64,000 nt of DNA from Streptomyces sp. CG4. Its GTDB lineage: Bacteria; Actinomycetota; Actinomycetes; Streptomycetales; Streptomycetaceae. Numbering within the stretch: position 1 is the first letter of the stretch; the number at the start of each line of letters is the position of its first letter. Below are positions 34,022 to 42,785 of the stretch, piece after piece. A program made the position numbers and the translations under genes. The stretch is from contig NZ_CP163525.1 in NCBI RefSeq assembly GCF_041080655.1, forward strand, positions 7,564,001 to 7,628,000. Direction: 5' to 3'. The notes below the pieces were generated by a model. The model did no database searches, had not been told where the DNA came from, and saw only the letters and a list, made by a program, of their open reading frames with translations.

Positions 34022-35099
34022 GCAGGCCGCGTACGGTGCCGACGGCGGCCGCCAGCCAGGCGGCGGCGAGGACGGTGTACAGCACGACGGCCAGCCCGTC
34101 GTAGACCGCGAGGCCGGTGTGCCGGGCGAGCGCCATGGCGCCGGTGACACAGGTGCCGACCGGGAAGGTGAACGCCCACCAGGTCATCGCGAACCCCATG
34201 CCGTGCCGACGGGCCCGCACCACGTGTGCGGTCGCCAGCGCCAGCCACAGCAGTGCGAAGCCCATGACCGGGACCCCGTACAGCACGGCGAGGACGCCGA
34301 GGCCACGGTCGTACGGGGCCGGTACGACCCCGGGCGCCGCGTCGGCGATCTTGCCGACGGCGGTGGTGGACTGGCCGAGCGGACCCAGGACCAGGAACAG
34401 GGTCGGGGTGAGCGCGAGCGGCAGCGGGGCGGGGCCGATCAGCCGGGCGAAGACCAGCGGCAGCATCAGCAGTGTCGCGACGAGGCTCAGCCCGAACATC
34501 GCCAGGCACGCCAGCAGCAGGGTCTCGCGGGGCTGACCCGCCGGCAGATACGGGACGAGCAGCGGGCCGAGCGCGGCCGACACCATGGGCGCGACCAGCG
34601 GCAGCAGCCACACCGGGGTCGCCTGCGCGGGCTCGACCCGGTGCCGGACGGCCATCAGGTACGGCACGGCCACGGCGGCCGCGAGCCCGACCGCCGTACC
34701 GGCGGTGAACAGCACGGCGTCCAGCACGACCGCCGTTCCGGTGCCGATCAGGCCGCGACCGGCGATCAGGGCGCCGCCGCCGACCGCCAGCAGAGCCATC
34801 GACAGACAGCCGTAGAAGGGCGCCATGGCCGGGTCGAGGAGATGGGCGCGGGCCTGGTCGGCGTGGCGGGCCCAGTGCACGGCACGGGCCGCCAGCAGGG
34901 TCACCAGCAGGATCAGGGAGAGCGCCCAGGCCCCCGCGAACACCTCGGGCAGGGCAGCCGCGTGCGCGGGCAGCGCGACACCGGCGGAGCCGAGGATGGC
35001 GGTGCCCATGACGCAGGCGTACCAGTTCGGGCCGAGCCGGCGGACCCGGGAGGCGGGTGGGGCGGAGGCGGCGGACAGGGGGTGGGCTGCGGTGACCAT
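33933..35099 (-). CDS. TDT-family (TehA/SLAC1-like) membrane transporter
   Basis: 388 aa with about ten hydrophobic segments. It begins with LGPNWYACVMGTAILGSA, typical of the TDT (tellurite resistance/C4-dicarboxylate/malate) family, and contains MGFAMTWWAFTFPVGTCVTGA in the C-terminal half. It probably exports an organic anion or sulfite. ATG at 35099 has GGAG close by. It is divergent from a LysR gene, its likely regulator, and overlaps the convergent metal-receptor gene by 89 bases at the 3' end. Confidence 0.88.
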   Translation of the reverse strand: MVTAAHPLSAASAPPASRVRRLGPNWYACVMGTAILGSAGVALPAHAAALPEVFAGAWALSLILLVTLLAARAVHWARHADQARAHLLDPAMAPFYGCLSMALLAVGGGALIAGRGLIGTGTAVVLDAVLFTAGTAVGLAAAVAVPYLMAVRHRVEPAQATPVWLLPLVAPMVSAALGPLLVPYLPAGQPRETLLLACLAMFGLSLVATLLMLPLVFARLIGPAPLPLALTPTLFLVLGPLGQSTTAVGKIADAAPGVVPAPYDRGLGVLAVLYGVPVMGFALLWLALATAHVVRARRHGMGFAMTWWAFTFPVGTCVTGAMALARHTGLAVYDGLAVVLYTVLAAAWLAAAVGTVRGLLSGELLAAPRPAPVALRAGTVRTRSDAVR

Positions 35100-35156
35100 G
35101 ACTCCACGGTCCCGCCGCCGCCCGCCCCTGACCAGGGGGTTCCTCTCTATCAGGGC

Positions 35157-35171
35157 ATAAGCTGGTCTTAT
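35157..35171. promoter_or_regulatory. candidate LysR operator overlapping the regulator start
   Basis: ATAAG-CTGGT-CTTAT, a perfect 5+5+5 palindrome containing the T-N11-A pattern of LysR boxes (T158, A170). Its right arm includes the first bases of the LysR ATG (35170), so binding would block the regulator's own start region and also face the divergent transporter. Confidence 0.6.
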
Positions 35172-36093
35172 GAGCAAGGTGGAGGGGCAGCGAGAGCACA
35201 CCGGGTCACTGGCACACCGGGTGCCCGATCTGGCCGCACTGGAGCTGCTGCTGGCGGTGGCGCGGCTGGGTAGTCTCGGTGCGGCGGCGCGCGAGGTCGG
35301 CATCACCCAGCCCGCTGCCAGCAGCCGGATCCGTTCCATGGAACGGCAGTTGGGGGTGGCCCTGGTCGACCGCTCGCCGCGCGGATCCCGGCTCACGGAC
35401 GCGGGCGCCCTGGTGACGGACTGGGCCCGCCGGGTGGTGGAGGCGGCGGCCGCCTTCGACGCGGGCGCACGGGCCCTGCGCGACCGGCGGGACTCCCGCC
35501 TGCGGGTGGCGGCGAGCATGACCATCGCCGAGTACCTGCTGCCCGGCTGGCTCCTCGCGCTGCACGCCGAGCGCCCCGACACGGCCGTCTCCCTCCTCGC
35601 CGGCAACTCCGCGAAGGTCGCGGAACTCCTGCTGGCCGGCGAGGCGGATCTCGGCTTCGTGGAGGGCCTGACGGTCCCGACGGGCCTGGACTCCACCGTC
35701 ATCGCCCACGACCGCCTGATCGTCGTCACCGCGCCCGGCCATCCCTGGGCCCGCCGCCGGCGCCCCCTGACGGCCGAGGAGCTGTCCGCCACCCCGCTCA
35801 TCCTCCGCGAGCGCGGCTCCGGCACCCGCCAGGTCCTGGACGCGGCACTCGGGGGCCTCGCCCGCCCGCTGATCGAGCTGTCCTCCACCACGGCGGTCAA
35901 GGCCTCGGCGGTCAGCGGTGCGGGCCCCTCGGTCCTCAGCGAACTCGTCGTCGGCGAGGAACTGGCCATGCGGCGCCTGGTCAGCATCCCGCTCCAGGAC
36001 ATCACCCTGCGCCGCGATCTACGAGCGGTCTGGCCCACGGGGCACCGGCCTGCGGGACCGGCCCGGGAGCTGCTGTCGCTGACCCGGGGATGA
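35170..36093 (+). CDS. LysR-family transcriptional regulator
   Basis: 307 aa. The N-terminal winged HTH (about 20-80) contains SLGAAAREVGITQPAASSRIRSMERQLG, and an effector-binding PBP2-like domain starts near 110 (LRVAASMTIAEYLLPGW). ATG at 35170 lies inside a palindromic LysR-type box and has no ribosome site within 15 bases, so the mRNA may be leaderless. It is divergent from the TDT transporter, which it probably controls. The ligand is unknown. Confidence 0.9.
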   Translation: MSKVEGQREHTGSLAHRVPDLAALELLLAVARLGSLGAAAREVGITQPAASSRIRSMERQLGVALVDRSPRGSRLTDAGALVTDWARRVVEAAAAFDAGARALRDRRDSRLRVAASMTIAEYLLPGWLLALHAERPDTAVSLLAGNSAKVAELLLAGEADLGFVEGLTVPTGLDSTVIAHDRLIVVTAPGHPWARRRRPLTAEELSATPLILRERGSGTRQVLDAALGGLARPLIELSSTTAVKASAVSGAGPSVLSELVVGEELAMRRLVSIPLQDITLRRDLRAVWPTGHRPAGPARELLSLTRG

Positions 36094-36159
36094 GGGCGCG
36101 GGTCTCGGGTCCCGGCGAGTGGCCGGCCAACTCCCGCACCGCATCCGCCCCTTGAGCGC

Positions 36160-36846
36160 TCAGCCCGCCGCCGCGATCAACCCCCGCATCACCCGCAGAT
36201 CCTTCCCCATCTCCGGATGCCACTGGACTCCGAGCACCCAGCTTTTCGCCGCCGGCAGTTCCACCGCCTCCACCGTCCCGTCGGCCGCGTACGCGGAGGC
36301 GACGAGCCCCTGGCCCATTCGCTCGATCGCCTGGTGGTGGTAGGTCGGCACGGAGGTCTCCTCCGGTACGAGTCCGGCGTACAGCGTGCCCGGTACCGGC
36401 TTGACCGGGTGGTGTCCGAAGACCCCGACCACCTCCGCGTGCCCGTCGAGATGCTGGACGAGGGTGCCGCCGGTCGCGACGTTCAGCAGTTGCATGCCCC
36501 GGCAGATGCCGAGCAGCGGCACCCCCGCCGCCAGCGCCGCGTCGATCAGGGCCAGCTCCCACGCGTCCCGCTCCCGCGCCGGCGGCCCCGTGCGCGCGGA
36601 GCGCTCGGCGCCGTAGCGGGCCGGGTCCACGTCCGGGCCGCCCGCGATGACCAGCCCGTCCAGCCGGGCCACCGCCTGCGCCGCGTGCTCGGGTGCGTCC
36701 GGCGGCAGCATGCAGGCCAGCCCGCCGGCCCGCTGCACCAGCCGGGGATAGCCGGCCGGCAGCAGCGCCGCGTCCAGCTCCCACACGCCCCAGCGCGCGC
36801 CGGACTCCAGATAGGTGCTCACGCCGATCAATGGCCGTACGGTCAT
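36160..36846 (-). CDS. gamma-glutamyl hydrolase, class I amidotransferase (PuuD-like)
   Basis: 228 aa peptidase C26/PuuD-type enzyme that cleaves gamma-glutamyl amides. The nucleophile Cys115 is in GICRGMQLLN and the His/Glu pair is in GVQWHPEM; IAGGPDVDPARYG is the family glycine loop. ATG at 36846 has GGGGAGGG upstream. It lies next to the FadR-type regulator and glnA4 on the other strand. In the expected pathway GlnA4 makes a gamma-glutamyl-amine and this enzyme frees glutamate from the oxidised product. Confidence 0.9.
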   Translation of the reverse strand: MTVRPLIGVSTYLESGARWGVWELDAALLPAGYPRLVQRAGGLACMLPPDAPEHAAQAVARLDGLVIAGGPDVDPARYGAERSARTGPPARERDAWELALIDAALAAGVPLLGICRGMQLLNVATGGTLVQHLDGHAEVVGVFGHHPVKPVPGTLYAGLVPEETSVPTYHHQAIERMGQGLVASAYAADGTVEAVELPAAKSWVLGVQWHPEMGKDLRVMRGLIAAAG

Positions 36847-36899
36847 GCTGCCCTCCCCGGCAGTAAAAGGTTCGCACTCACACCTTTGCAGATGTGCGC

Positions 36900-37637
<738 letters not shown>

Positions 37638-37657
37638 CCGGCCGTACCCCCTTCCCA

Positions 37658-37681
37658 AGCAATGGTTCTGAGCAATACCTT
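37658..37681. promoter_or_regulatory. direct repeat AGCAAT in the epuRI-like/glnA4 gap
   Basis: AGCAAT occurs at 37658 and again at 37671, 13 bases apart, with GGT...ACC half-sites in between, in the 97-base divergent gap. It is a candidate operator for the FadR-type regulator. Confidence 0.3.
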
Positions 37682-37734
37682 ATGACTCCCGGCCCGGCCG
37701 AAAAAAGCGCGAAGGCGCCGAAGGAGGCTCTCCC

Positions 37735-39093
37735 GTGGCAGACCGCACACCCCCGCTCAGCGCCGAGGAACTGCATGCCCTCGTCGCGAGCGGTGAGATC
37801 GACACTGTCGTCCTGGCCTTCCCCGATATGCAAGGGCGCCTCCAGGGCAAGCGGTTCGCCGCCCGCTTCTTCCTCGACGAAGTCCTGCACCACGGCACCG
37901 AGGGCTGCAACTACCTCCTCGCCGTCGACACCGAGATGAACACCGTCGACGGCTACGCGATGTCCTCCTGGGACAGCGGCTACGGCGACTTCGCCATGCG
38001 CCCCGACCTGTCGACCCTGCGCCGCATCCCCTGGCACCCCGGCAGCGCCCTGCTCGTCGCCGACCTCGCCTGGAACGACGGCACCCCGGTCGTCGCCGCA
38101 CCCCGCCAGATCCTGCGCCGCCAGCTGGAGCGGCTCGCCGAGCTCGGCTACACCGCCCAGGTCGGCACCGAGCTGGAGTTCATCGTCTTCAAGGACAGCT
38201 ACGAGGCGGCCTGGGACGCGGGCTACCGGGGACTCACGCCCGCCAACCAGTACAACATCGACTACTCCATCCTCGGCACCGGCCGCATCGAGCCCCTGCT
38301 GCGCCGCCTGCGCAACGACATGGCGGGCGCCGGCCTCACCGTCGAGTCCGCCAAGGGCGAGTGCAACCCCGGCCAGCACGAGATCGCCTTCCGCTACGAC
38401 GAAGCCCTCGTCACCTGCGACCAGCACGCGCTGTACAAGACCGGCGCCAAGGAGATCGCCGCCCAGGAGGGCGTCTCGATCACCTTCATGGCCAAGTACA
38501 ACGAGCGCGAGGGCAACTCCTGTCACATCCACCTCTCCCTCGCCGACGCCGACGGCACCAACGCCATGGCCGACGGCGACGGCATGTCCGACGTCATGCG
38601 GCACTTCCTCGCCGGACAGCTCGCCGCCCTGCGCGACTTCTCGCTGCTCTACGCCCCGAACATCAACTCCTACAAGCGGTTCCAGCCGGGCTCCTTCGCC
38701 CCCACCGCCGTCGCCTGGGGCCACGACAACCGCACCTGCGCGCTGCGCGTCGTCGGCCACGGCCGCTCCCTGCGCTTCGAGAACCGCCTGCCCGGGGGTG
38801 ACGTGAATCCTCATCTCGCCGTCGCCGGACTCGTCGCGGCCGGCCTGTACGGCATCGAGCAGAAGCTCGAACTCCCCGAACCCTGCGCCGGCAACGCCTA
38901 CACCGCCGGCCTCGCACACGTCCCGACCACCCTGCGCGAGGCGGCCGAGCTGTGGGAGAACAGCCCCATCGCCAAGGCCGCCTTCGGCGACGAGGTCGTC
39001 GCGCACTACCGCAACATGGCGCGCGTCGAGCTGGAGGCCTTCGACGCCGCGGTCACCGACTGGGAGCTGCGCCGCTCCTTCGAACGCCTGTGA
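37735..39093 (+). CDS. glnA4: glutamine synthetase-like gamma-glutamylethanolamide synthetase
   Basis: 452 aa. It has the glutamine synthetase fold: metal-binding GTELEFIVF (about 145-152), GECNPGQHEIAF, NSCHIHLSL and the C-terminal RLPGGDVNPHLAVAG (RENR-like region FENRLPGG). It is not a housekeeping GS: by order beside an aldehyde dehydrogenase, an SDR and a FadR regulator it matches S. coelicolor GlnA4, shown to glutamylate ethanolamine. GTG at 37735 follows AAGGAGG. The substrate here is inferred, not read from the sequence. Confidence 0.9.
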   Translation: MADRTPPLSAEELHALVASGEIDTVVLAFPDMQGRLQGKRFAARFFLDEVLHHGTEGCNYLLAVDTEMNTVDGYAMSSWDSGYGDFAMRPDLSTLRRIPWHPGSALLVADLAWNDGTPVVAAPRQILRRQLERLAELGYTAQVGTELEFIVFKDSYEAAWDAGYRGLTPANQYNIDYSILGTGRIEPLLRRLRNDMAGAGLTVESAKGECNPGQHEIAFRYDEALVTCDQHALYKTGAKEIAAQEGVSITFMAKYNEREGNSCHIHLSLADADGTNAMADGDGMSDVMRHFLAGQLAALRDFSLLYAPNINSYKRFQPGSFAPTAVAWGHDNRTCALRVVGHGRSLRFENRLPGGDVNPHLAVAGLVAAGLYGIEQKLELPEPCAGNAYTAGLAHVPTTLREAAELWENSPIAKAAFGDEVVAHYRNMARVELEAFDAAVTDWELRRSFERL

Positions 39094-39128
39094 GCCAGCC
39101 CGTGACCCAGCCCGTGAAAGGTCAATTC

Positions 39129-40517
39129 GTGTCCGACTCAGCCGAGTTGAAGGTCCTCAACCCCGCCACGGAAGAGGTCGTCGCCACCGTCCCCGCCGCG
39201 AGCGAAGAGGACGTCGCCGCCGCCGTCGTACGGGCCGCGCGCGCCCAGACCCGGTGGGCTGCCCTCGCCCCCGCCGACCGGGCCCGGCTGCTGCGGCGTT
39301 TCGCCGACGTGGTCGACGCCCACACCGAGGAACTCGCCCAGCTGGAGGTCCGCGAGGCCGGGCACACCGTGGGCAACGCCCGTTGGGAGGCCGGCAACGC
39401 CCGCGACCTGCTGCTGTACGCGGCCGGTGGCGCCGAACGCCTCCTCGGCCGGCAGATCCCGGTGCCCGGCGGCTGGAACATCACCTTCCAGGAACCCCTC
39501 GGCGTCATCGGCGTGATCGCCCCCTGGAACTTCCCGATGCCGATCGCCGCCTGGGGCTCCTTCCCGGCGCTCGCGGCCGGCAACGCGGTCGTCCTCAAAC
39601 CCGCCGAGACCACCCCGCTCACCGCGCTCCGCCTCGCCGAACTCGCCCTGGAGGCAGGCCTGCCCGAGCACGTCTTCCAGGTCCTTCCCGGCTATGGCCA
39701 CACCGCCGGACGCGCCCTGGTGGACCACCCGGACGTCGCCAAGATCGTGTTCACCGGCTCCACCCGCACCGGCCGCGAGGTCATGGAGCGCTGCGCCCGC
39801 CTGGTCAAGCCGGTCACCCTCGAACTCGGCGGCAAGAGCCCCAACGTCGTCTTCGCCGACGCCGACCTCAAGACCGCCCTCGACCCCTTCTCCTTCCTGG
39901 ACAACTCCGGCCAGGACTGCTGCGCCCGCACCCGCATCCTGGTCCAGGAGACGGTGCTTGACGAGGCCCGCGAGTTCCTCGCCGACGCGCTCGCCTCCGT
40001 GGTCGTGGGCGACCCCGCCGACGAGAAGACCCAGATGGGCCCGCTGATCTCCCGTCAGCAGCTGGAGCGCGTACGGACCTACGTCCCCGAGGACGCCCCG
40101 GCCCTGCGCGGCAGCGCCCCCGACGGGCCCGGCTTCTGGTTCCCGCCGACCGTCCTGACGGGGGAGCGGCACGACAGCGCGGCGGCCTGCGAGGAGATCT
40201 TCGGGCCGGTCGCCGTCCTCCTCCCCTTCACCGACGAGCAGGACGCGATCCGCCTCGCCAACGACACCCCCTACGGCCTCTCCGGCTCCCTGTGGACCCG
40301 GGACCTCGGCCGCGCCCTGCGCCTGTCCCGGGCCGTCCGCGCGGGCAACCTGTCCGTCAACTCCCACTCCAGCGTCCGCTACTGGACCCCGTTCGGCGGC
40401 TACAAACAGTCCGGCCTCGGCCGCGAACTGGGCCCCGACGCCCTGACCGCCTTCACCGAAACCAAGAACGTCTTCATCAGCGACGTCTCCCCCAGCACGG
40501 AGGGCTCCGCACAGTGA
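39129..40517 (+). CDS. NAD(P)-dependent aldehyde dehydrogenase
   Basis: 462 aa ALDH that should oxidise the aldehyde made from the gamma-glutamyl-amine. It has the cofactor motif GSTRTGREVM, the general base in LELGGKSPN, and the catalytic Cys in GQDCCARTR (residues 264/265 from this start). GTG at 39129 has AAAGGTC upstream; a start at GTG 39090, overlapping the glnA4 stop, would add 13 residues with a QPVTQPV repeat. It is coupled to the following SDR by GTGA. Confidence 0.92.
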   Translation: MSDSAELKVLNPATEEVVATVPAASEEDVAAAVVRAARAQTRWAALAPADRARLLRRFADVVDAHTEELAQLEVREAGHTVGNARWEAGNARDLLLYAAGGAERLLGRQIPVPGGWNITFQEPLGVIGVIAPWNFPMPIAAWGSFPALAAGNAVVLKPAETTPLTALRLAELALEAGLPEHVFQVLPGYGHTAGRALVDHPDVAKIVFTGSTRTGREVMERCARLVKPVTLELGGKSPNVVFADADLKTALDPFSFLDNSGQDCCARTRILVQETVLDEAREFLADALASVVVGDPADEKTQMGPLISRQQLERVRTYVPEDAPALRGSAPDGPGFWFPPTVLTGERHDSAAACEEIFGPVAVLLPFTDEQDAIRLANDTPYGLSGSLWTRDLGRALRLSRAVRAGNLSVNSHSSVRYWTPFGGYKQSGLGRELGPDALTAFTETKNVFISDVSPSTEGSAQ

Positions 40518-41296
40518 CCGCAGAATCTGTTTGCCGCCGCCTGGTCGGCCGTACCGCCGTCGTCACCGGAGCCGGCAGCGGCATCGGCCTCGCCACCGCC
40601 CGCCGGCTCGCCTCCGAAGGCGCCCACGTCGTCTGCGCGGACGTGGACGAGGCCCGCGGCAAGGCCGCCGCCGACGAGGTCGGCGGACTCTTCGTCAAGG
40701 TCGACGTCACCGACCCCGAGCAGGTCGAGGCGCTGTTCAAGACGGCGTACGACACCTACGGCAGCGTCGACATCGCCTTCAACAACGCCGGCATCTCCCC
40801 GCCCGACGACGACTCCATCCTGGAGACCGGCCTGGAGGCCTGGAAGCGGGTCCAGGAGGTCAACCTCACCTCCGTCTACCTGTGCTGCAAGGCCGCCATC
40901 CCCTACATGCGCCGCCAGGGCAAGGGCTCCATCATCAACACCGCGTCCTTCGTGGCCCGGATGGGCGCGGCCACCAGCCAGATCTCGTACACGGCGTCCA
41001 AGGGCGGCGTGCTGGCCATGTCCCGTGAACTGGGGGTGCAGTTCGCCCGCGAGGGCATCCGGGTCAACGCCCTGTGCCCCGGGCCGGTCAACACCCCGCT
41101 CCTCCAGGAGCTGTTCGCCAAGGACCCGGAGCGGGCCGCGCGCCGTCTCGTGCACATCCCGGTCGGCCGGTTCGCCGAGGCCGAGGAGATCGCCGCCGCC
41201 GTCGCCTTCCTGGCCAGCGACGACTCCTCGTTCGTCAACGCCACCGACTTCCTGGTGGACGGCGGCATCGCGGGCGCGTACGTCACGCCCGTGTAG
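40514..41296 (+). CDS. short-chain dehydrogenase/reductase (SDR)
   Basis: 260 aa classical SDR. The cofactor motif is TGAGSGIG (about 18-25), with NNAG, a catalytic Ser in the NTAS...GAATSQIS stretch, and YTASK (Tyr, Lys). DVDEAR after strand 2 favours NAD. It lies third in the glnA4 operon (GTGA overlap with the ALDH gene) and probably converts the alcohol end of the gamma-glutamyl-amine to the aldehyde before ALDH acts; this order is inference. It ends 13 bases from a convergent gene. Confidence 0.9.
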   Translation: MTAESVCRRLVGRTAVVTGAGSGIGLATARRLASEGAHVVCADVDEARGKAAADEVGGLFVKVDVTDPEQVEALFKTAYDTYGSVDIAFNNAGISPPDDDSILETGLEAWKRVQEVNLTSVYLCCKAAIPYMRRQGKGSIINTASFVARMGAATSQISYTASKGGVLAMSRELGVQFAREGIRVNALCPGPVNTPLLQELFAKDPERAARRLVHIPVGRFAEAEEIAAAVAFLASDDSSFVNATDFLVDGGIAGAYVTPV

Positions 41297-41309
41297 GGAG
41301 CCTGCGGAG

Positions 41310-42512
41310 TCAGAGGAAGGTCTGTCCCTCGCCCCGGTAGGTGGGCACGGTCGCCGTGACCGTGTCCCCCTCGATCAGGTGCAGCTTCTCGAACCGCTCG
41401 CACAGCTCGCCCGCCTTGGCGTGCCGGAACCACACCTTGTCGCCGACGAGGAGGTCGTCGGCGGGCGAGCCCAGCAGCGGGGTCTGCACCTCGCCGGGGC
41501 CTTCCTGCGGGTCGTACTTCAGGCCCTCGGGCAGATACGGCACCGGCAGCCGGTCGGGACCGGCGGCACCGGAGGCCGGATACCCGCCGCCGAGCACGGT
41601 GACGACCCCGACACCCGGCCGCCGTACGACGGGCTGGGCGAACAGGGCGGCCGGGCGGCCGGTGAAGGACGTGTAGTTGTCGAAGAGCCGCGGCACGTAC
41701 AGCCCGGAACCGGCGGCTATCTCCGTCACGGAGTCCTCGGCGGCGGTGTGCTGCACACTGCCCGTGCCACCGCCGTTGACGAACTCCAGGTCAGGTACGA
41801 CGGCCCGCACCGCGCGGACGACCGCGGCCCGCCGCTCGGCCAGTTCCCGGCGGGCCGCCGCCTGCATCAGCCGGATGGCCCGCGACCGCAGCGGCCGTCC
41901 GGCCAGCGAGTCCCCGACCCCCGCGATGTGTCCCTCGTACGCCATGATCCCCACCAGCCGGAAGCCCGGCCGCCGGACCACCGACCGGGCCAGCTCGGCG
42001 AGTTGGGCGGGGGAGCGCAGCGGGGAGCGCAGGGCCCCGACCCGGACCCGGCCGCCGAGCAGCTGCAGCGAGGTGTCCAACTCCAGACAGACCCGGATGA
42101 GTTCACGCCCGCCGTCGCGGGCGGCGTCGATGAGGTCCAGGTGCGCCGGATCGTCCACCATCACGGTCACCGCACCGGCGAGCTTGGGATCGGCGGCCAG
42201 TTCCGCGAAGCCGCTCCGGTCGGCGGACGGATAGGCCAGCAGGATGTCGTCGAACCCGAAACGGGCGAGCCACAGCGACTCGGCCAGGGTGAACGACATG
42301 ATGCCCCGGAAGCCGTCCTTGGCCAGGGCCCGCTCCAGCAGGGCCCGGCAGCGCACGGACTTGCTGGCGACCCGCACGGGCTTGCCCGCGGCCCGGCGGA
42401 CTAGATCGGCCGCGTTGGCGTCGAAGGCGTCCAGGTCCACGATCGCGAGAGGGGCGTCGAGAGGGGCGGTGGCCCGGTCGTAACGGGCCCGGTCAGCGGC
42501 ACGCGCAGTCAT
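41310..42512 (-). CDS. PLP fold-III amino acid deaminase/aldolase-like protein
   Basis: 400 aa protein of the alanine racemase-like (fold III) D-threonine aldolase/D-serine dehydratase family. The N-terminal barrel has LAIVDLDAFDANAADLVRRA, and VRVASKSVRCRALLE holds the probable PLP lysine. GIMAYEGHIAG and FVNGGGTGSVQHT fit the barrel end, and a C-terminal beta domain has GDKVWFRHAKAGELCERFE. The exact substrate cannot be told. ATG at 42512. It is convergent with the SDR gene. The 270 bases upstream hold no recognisable feature. Confidence 0.85.
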   Translation of the reverse strand: MTARAADRARYDRATAPLDAPLAIVDLDAFDANAADLVRRAAGKPVRVASKSVRCRALLERALAKDGFRGIMSFTLAESLWLARFGFDDILLAYPSADRSGFAELAADPKLAGAVTVMVDDPAHLDLIDAARDGGRELIRVCLELDTSLQLLGGRVRVGALRSPLRSPAQLAELARSVVRRPGFRLVGIMAYEGHIAGVGDSLAGRPLRSRAIRLMQAAARRELAERRAAVVRAVRAVVPDLEFVNGGGTGSVQHTAAEDSVTEIAAGSGLYVPRLFDNYTSFTGRPAALFAQPVVRRPGVGVVTVLGGGYPASGAAGPDRLPVPYLPEGLKYDPQEGPGEVQTPLLGSPADDLLVGDKVWFRHAKAGELCERFEKLHLIEGDTVTATVPTYRGEGQTFL

Positions 42513-42785
42513 GACGGAAGCCTGCCAGACAGGATTACCGCAGGGTAGGGGGACGTTCCGGGCAGATGCCCCGGCGCCCCGGACTGGTTCTGATTCCGGC
42601 CCCGACAACCCGTAGAGTGACGCGCACGTACGGCGGAACGCCCCCGGCCGCTTCGCCTGAACCGGGATGCCGGTCCGGCCGTACGGGTATGCGTGCCCGG
42701 ACGGAGCTTCCGCCCCGGGCGCGGCCGAGCAGCGTGGCGGCCCGCGTACGTGAAGACGCACCGGGCACGAGGAAACGGGGGGTGC

